The position numbers and the translations under genes were made by a program. The notes beneath the pieces are model-generated. The model made no database searches, was not told where the DNA came from, and worked only from the letters and a program-made list of their open reading frames with translations. Shown piece after piece: positions 58,214 through 64,000 of a DNA stretch of 64,000 nt; position 1 is the stretch's first letter; each line of letters opens with the position of its first letter. The DNA comes from Prosopocoilus inquinatus (lineage: Eukaryota > Arthropoda > Insecta > Coleoptera > Lucanidae). The stretch is from NCBI GenBank assembly GCA_036172665.1, contig CM069877.1, positions 26,437,001-26,501,000 on the forward strand, given 5' to 3'.

Positions 58214-59139
58214 ACACTTAATACTTTGGCTTCTGACAACCGATTCCAAACTTTTTTAAATCGATAAAAGGTAATCATGGTAACTGAAAAATATGCTAAG
58301 GATTACATAATTGAAGTTGGTTCTTGTCCGATGAAAAGTGTAAGTACAAAGTTTTTTTAATCTAAAAAAAATCTAAAAAATCTGTAGCGAAACGTTGAGT
58401 GCGTTCCCTTCATATTCTGTCCGGTTCGAATTTAAAAAAACTTTGTACTAAAGATTACAGACTACTGTAAATACAGTGCCATCACTGCCATCCCAGCGAC
58501 CTGGGGGGAATTATAATTGCGTTTAAAACTGTGGCAATAGACATAAACTCCTGTGACTTAAACAAGCCTTTAATGTTAATAGTCGCTTTCCAATTGTCGA
58601 AATAAGCTACTCGGAACTTTGATCTTTTTTACTTTCCCCCGTCCCCTCACGCACATGTATCTAAGACTACACATACAGAGCTTTTATTTTATTTTGCAAC
58701 ATATCCCTTTGTTGCACTTTAAGATAATCATGTCAAAGCATTGTAAATCTAGGTAACCAACGTAACACTTGTGATTGTTTACTCGTTTATTCTCGATCTT
58801 TCATGTTGACTATTTCATGTGACACATATTACCGTAAAGTCTGTAGCTGGATTCATTGCCGGGTCATTTTTCATCGCCGCGTTACGAGATAGCTATTTGA
58901 TTGGTTCGTTCAATTAAACGAAATATAGCGGGTGGAAAGTTTCAAACCCGAACATAGCAAACTTGTATTGAAAACTTTGTTTCTGTGAATTGTTGCTCGC
59001 CATTTCAAGATACAAAAATGACAATGGTGTTAAAGAAAAGAGAAAATTATGGACAATATTATGGTGTTAAAATTATTCCTAAATATTAATACTTTCGGAA
59101 TATAAATAAAATTTTCAATTTTTAAACGAAAAATTTAGT

Positions 59140-61624
59140 AAACATATAAAATAGCGACATCTTACTATCGCTTTTTGATAGACAAATTGAAGCGGGATTT
59201 GCTCCTAATGAGTCCCCCATGCAAGGCGGCCATGCTTGCTGTCAAAGCATAATGAAAGATTTTAGAAAAATTTTGTGCAAATCGTTTTTGATTGCAGTGA
59301 GAACCTCGAGCAGCCTCTGGACAGCTGTTTCAGGCCTTCTTGGGGCTTCTTCAGCAAAAACGTAGCTCGACATTCCCACTGCAGACCAAAAACGACTTGC
59401 CCAGTTTATTCGCAAATGCGATGTAAGAATGATGAACATATAAAATAGCGACATCTTACTATCGCTTTTTGACCTAACATTGCAGTAGGATAGACAAATT
59501 GCAGGGCTGAAACAGCTGTCCAGAGGCTGCTCGAGGTTCTCACTGCAATCAAAAACGATTTGCACAAAATTTTTCTAAAATCTTTCATTATGCTTTGACA
59601 GCAAGCATGGCCGCCTTGCATGGGGGACTCGTTAGGAGCAAATCCCGCTTCAATTTGTCTATCCTACTGCAATGTTAGGTCAAAAAGCGATAGTAAGATG
59701 TCGCTATTTTATATGTTCATCATTCTTACATCGCATTTGCGAATAAATTGGGCAAGTCGTTTTTGGTCTGCAGTGGGAATGTCGAGCTACGTTTCTGCCA
59801 CGATATACAGAACACTGGTACGCGCACTTCCCTATCTTCCCCATACAAAACGAGGAAGTCAAAAGTAGTGCCTAGTTACGTGATTTAAATTTTACCGCTA
59901 GATGACACCAATGTATGAAGGACTGTCACTAAACGTCATTAATGTACTCCTGTAGGTTATATTACGTGTTGTTGGCACGGTTGTAGGCGACGTACATTCA
60001 GTATTTACGTGTGTATTAATGGCAAACTTTGGTTAGTGTGTATGAAATAAAGAATAAATGGCGACTGTCAAATTTAGCAAGCAATCAAACAGATGTAGAA
60101 AGATATTTACTAATGTTACGAGCAAGTACGTTTTGCCTTGATTTTTACAAACCTTTCAGACGTTATTGGTATTATTTGTTTCTTGTATCTGTTTGGTAGT
60201 GGTGGAAGAAAGGGCAGATGTGAGATTAGCTTTAGTAGGAGCATACATTTAGTTGAGGAATAGCATCATCTGTCAGTGTTCTTCGAATGATTTCATTTCC
60301 ACTGACAACGATTTTTTACAATTTTTTCTTGAAAATGTATCAAACACACAAAATGTTGCTTTAATATTGTGACACCTGCATTTTGATTCATTCTTGAAGC
60401 CTTTCCAAAATCTATAATTAATATTTCGTAATGAATGGTATGAATCGTAAGTCTACATCTGTAACCCAAATTTACTGAGCGGTTTGACAGCAGTTTATTC
60501 TGGTTAACTGAAAATTTAATGATGCTTTAAATATCTACTAATGTTTTTGGTTCACTGGCATTGAATCAACACACAACACATCTTGTGTTATTACAAGATG
60601 CAAGCACTCTGACTGCAACCAGTGCAAATGAATCGAAGATGCTATTTACTTCACTGTTCTTTATCAATTTCTTCGAGATTAATAAATCATTTTATTTTCT
60701 GAAAGAGCCAGAGTGAAACGTAGATAAACTTGTGATGCAAATGAAGACAAGTGCTACTCCTAAGGTAATCTTGGATTAAGGGATGTAATCAGATTAAACA
60801 ATATGTTTATTAAATTAGAAATAATATAAAGAAGGTTATGAGCCTCTCACATAACACTTGATATTTTCAGCTTCGACGGAATTAATTTGCAAGGTCATCA
60901 AACTTGAAGGAAACAAGCTGCAGTAACGTTTAGGTGTTTTAACTTTATGCACTTTTGGTGTCACTTGCATGCAGAACTGATGTTGCTAGATAGGTACTTT
61001 TGTGAGTTTATATCCACTCGTTATATTGAGTACATTTTAATAAGTACATCGGTCAGTTTAATGTCAGATGGATTGGTGGATATTCTAGGTTAGATAGCAA
61101 TCTTACAATGAGTTCATGTTTATGTTAAAATCTCCTTGCTTCAACACAAATTAACTCTGAGAAGTCTTTCTATTTTGACTGCAATGTATCTAAATTAGGA
61201 AACGAATTAAATTATTCGCCAATACATACCCTCTTTAAATTAAAATTTCTACTCCTGACAACTTCGCTTTAAATTCATAGTTAAAATTTAAAATGCAGTA
61301 TTTAACCTCAAACCAGTTGTTGCGTACTGACCTCAGTTTATCTCTGCCCATGTGTTTTGTGTTTACCACAAGAGCCTCAGAAGAACCGGTTGCGGAATTT
61401 GATAAAAATGACAGTCCGCGATACGGTTCTGCCATCTAGCGAATTTTTACAAACTAGTCAACTTGCTCAAAATTTTAAGCTGAAAATGGCGGCGAGTGAG
61501 CGTACCAGTGTTCTCTATATCGTGGTTTCTGCTAAAGAAGCCCCAAGCAGGGCTGAAACAGCTGTCCAGAGGCTGCTCGAGGTTCTCACTGCAATCAAAA
61601 ACGATTTGCACAAAATTTTTCTAG
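59140..61624 (+). mobile_element. Retrozyme-like repeat (copy 5), palindromic, split by another element
   Basis: A forward unit (59140-59440) is followed by an inverted copy (about 59500-59798), continued at 61533-61624 after an unrelated insertion. An 11-bp duplication AAAAATTTAGT lies at 59129-59139 and 61625-61635, which ties both pieces into one insertion. Hammerheads are damaged: helix I in the forward copy, core CUAAAGA in the inverted one. Confidence 0.82.
59799..61524. mobile_element. 1.7-kb DNA transposon with 8-bp target duplication, no transposase
   Basis: Terminal inverted repeats of 29 bases (27 matching) begin CACGATATA and include AGAACACTGGTACGC. GTTTCTGC is duplicated at 59791-59798 and 61525-61532. 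The element interrupts a retrozyme hammerhead, and removing it restores the repeat. The 8-bp duplication fits hAT or P superfamilies. No ORF over 70 residues is recognisable inside. Confidence 0.88.
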
Positions 61625-62917
61625 AAAAATTTAGTGGCCTATGTCAGATTTGAGACTTTCAGTTCTTTCAATTAATGGAAAATAATTTATACGTCAGTCA
61701 AAAGTATTATGACTTATTGTACAGAGCAAATAATAGGTAGGCATTCTTGTCGTTTAAGTTACAACAATTCTTTCTTTATTAGAATGATAATTGCATTCTA
61801 CGTCATTGCGTACAAAAATACTGTTGTTTTTGATACTATCAATAAACTTGAAATGATGCCATGAGCAATCAATACTGACACATGTCGATACTAAATCGAT
61901 TTTAAATTCCAAGAATTAAATAGGTTTCACACTGTTGAAGAATAAGTAACTCACAACTGTAAGGAATATTAAAAGAAAAACCATCAACTCCACAAATTCA
62001 GTTGCCATCAACGTTGTTTTGAAATTAATAAGAATAGTAGAAAGTATTTTGTGAAGTAATCCAGAAGCAAATAAATAAATTCTAACAGTTTTTCATCGTA
62101 AGTATGTTACACAGAAGAATGAAATTTTATTTTGAATAAGAAGCATATAAAAGAAAATTCTGGTTATTGAATTGCAAACTTCAAATCTGACATACTAAGG
62201 CGACTACAATTTTCATTTGAAATTTAAAAATTTAATTTCTATTTCAAAAGTATCAACACAACAGGAATAATTTTAACACGATAACATTGGCCTTAGTTTT
62301 ATCTTTCATTTAATACCATTACCATTCTTGCATCTTTAAATGGCGAGCAGTAATCTACAGAAACGTAGTTCTCAATGGAACTATGCTATGTTCGTGTTTG
62401 AAACTTTCCACCCGGTATAGTTTTAAATTGGACCAATAGAATTACGTAGAATTTTAACGCCGAGGCAAAACGCCCAGCAATGAATCCAGCTTGTGAGAAA
62501 TAGTTTTTTTTAATTAAAATGACGTAATAAGTCTGTTCGTAAAGAGTATCTGGCTCGTCAAGCTTATTGGCTCACGGGAATTGTTCAGGAAATATTTTAT
62601 TAAGATATTTCATCGTAAAATGTGACGGAACACCATCTTGTTAAATACCAAGCATCGCGTTGATACCAGGAGCTTTAAAATTTGCTGTATTGAGTTATTG
62701 AGAAGATTTAAATACATAATAAAGAATTGACCAATCAGTGTGTTATTTATTATTCCTACCAGACCTTTACTTTTTCTATTAAACTGCATGTGAATGCAAT
62801 TTAGTAAATGTACGTTTTCTTGTGCTCACTATCTGTTTAAAAAAGGATTAAACATGAAGTAATCTTAAAATTTGTAACGAAAGTTTTATTTCAAAGTCTG
62901 CTATACGTATTTTTTTA

Positions 62918-63082
62918 ATTCGGAGGAGTACTTTGAAATTTTGGCGCTAAAAGCGAGCTTTTATTGGTAGCTGGTCGAAATTGACCAATGACAAAACTAG
63001 TTTGACGTATGACAAAGCTTCTTTGGTCAATGATAAAGTTCGTTTCAAGTGCCAAAATTTCAAAGTACTCCTCCAAATTAAA
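62918..63082. mobile_element. 165-bp MITE
   Basis: Inverted ends GGAGGAGTACTTTGAAATTT with matching TTAATT/AATTAA outside. Internal TTGGTCAAT and ATTGACCAA are also complementary. Confidence 0.75.
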
Positions 63083-64000
63083 AAATAATATATAGAATGT
63101 AAATTATTTGAATTAGCGGTATTAATTGCCTATGGTTACCATGCTTTTGACAGGAATATTTTAAAAAGCAACATAAGGATATGTTGCGTAATAAAATAAT
63201 GTCACTGTATATTAGGCTTATATGACTATGTAGCGTTCCCATTCAAATCTCGGAAATGTAGTACAGATCAGATCAGTTCAGATCATCTCAGGTGCTTAAA
63301 ATTCGTAATTGGAAAGCGGCCAGTACGTGCCATATTTCCCACATTAAAGTTGGATATCAACGCGATCATTGATCCTAAATCCTAAATTATTAGCGAAAGA
63401 ATGCGCCTCTGATGGGCCACTTTTTTGGCGACAAGTATACGCTTAAAATGTTCAATATGTCAGAGTAAATCGGAGTTTTATGAATGGTTAATAAAAATTG
63501 ATTATAATTACTAATAGCAAGTTCGACTTGTCGCCCTGGCTTTCAGGATATCTTTATCTCGTATTGTTACATAACATCAGAAGGAGATGGGAATACACGC
63601 ACTTCGCACCTGTATAACATGAACGGTTGGGGCGGTAACATTTAGAACGTTTGTTGAAGTATGGAGACGGTCATTTATTGCCGTTAATATTTATTTTAGG
63701 AAATTAAGGCCTGTATGAAAGTTTTTTGGGATATTTTTATCTACAGTCGAAAATACTTGAATAAATTTTTTCCTCAATTGTTTTTGAGTTGCACCTATCT
63801 GTGTAATTTTTTTTAATGGAAACTTGTTAATTTTACTCTACACTTGGTAGAGTATTTTTTCTCTTTCCAATGGCATTCTTGTTTTTTTTCAGAATTCAGG
63901 AGTTTCCAAAAAAAAAAAACAACGGTTCAAATATTCATTTCCCGTCATGCATGCTTATTAGCTTCAGGTCAGGTACATCTAAGTAAGCGATAAACAAATT
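63083..64000. other. No gene recognised
   Basis: AT-rich sequence. 63262-63330 is an inverted relative of the repeat at about 34190-34260. Confidence 0.5.

Larger units (their letters stand above)
58845..62491. mobile_element. Large element with ~150-bp terminal inverted repeats
   Basis: 58845-59005 and 62340-62491 are inverted copies starting AGCTGGATTCATTGC and sharing GGGTGGAAAGTTTCAAAC. Possible 3-bp TGT flanks. The interior is noncoding in my reading and contains the retrozyme-like insertion and its nested element. The superfamily is unknown. Confidence 0.6.

Noticed and set aside
58270..58345. Possible ARID4 or other host exon starting MVTEKYAKDYIIEVG with a GTAAGT donor
   Set aside because: No similarity to a known protein could be recognised and no partner exon is visible.

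Overview
The window reads as AT-rich nuclear DNA of an arthropod, most likely an insect (a beetle would fit, but I cannot name a species). Support comes from two recognisable host genes with short GT-AG introns, Dph5 and an ARID4/hat-trick homologue, embedded in a dense graveyard of insect-type transposons: Ty3/gypsy, BEL/Pao, Polinton/Maverick, Penelope, PIF/Harbinger, hAT-like and mariner-type elements. There is no bacterial gene organisation.

Region 1 (1-30 kb) is a nest of transposons inside transposons. A 5'-truncated gypsy element (about 590-13499, + strand) carries a 175-bp Harbinger-type MITE in gag. It is also split by a second gypsy element (4416-11327, - strand) with a clean GTGG duplication. 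The outer element ends in an unusual pol C-terminus: after the integrase come a TARG1/OARD1-like macrodomain and a CCCH zinc finger. To its right lies a decayed Polinton (ATPase tail, PX-like proteins, integrase, a small ORF and DNA polymerase B, all +). That Polinton is interrupted by a rearranged Penelope element (16394-19155) and by a BEL/Pao element (21862-29481, TSD ACTTT). The BEL element splits the polymerase just before its YTDTDS motif and itself carries a deleted Harbinger element (22518-23832).

Region 2 (30-36.8 kb) holds two large foldback structures. One has 0.7-kb arms around an array of a 160-bp satellite. The other has 1-kb arms and ends 50 bp before the Dph5 start codon.

Region 3 (36.8-49.4 kb) is the host-gene region: a complete four-exon Dph5 (diphthamide methyltransferase) whose last intron houses a 1.8-kb palindromic mariner-type element, then the first eleven exons of an ARID4-like chromatin regulator (Tudor, ARID, chromo-barrel). 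Its 3' end was not found.

Region 4 (49.4-64 kb) contains no recognisable host exon. It holds a decayed two-gene Harbinger transposon, a hAT-like element, several MITEs and more repeats.

The most interesting system is a dispersed ~300-bp repeat (30.7, 40.1, 48.2, 56.7 and 59.1 kb). Each unit carries a hammerhead-ribozyme fold: a CUGANGA core, GAAA, a two-base-pair helix III with GUC/GUA at the cleavage site, and a long helix I. Insertions are flanked by 11-19-bp target duplications and form tandem and inverted multimers. This matches the description of animal retrozymes, small circular-RNA retroelements thought to use Penelope-type machinery, and a Penelope element lies in the same window. 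Two copies (40162-40224 and 48417-48479) keep an intact catalytic core.
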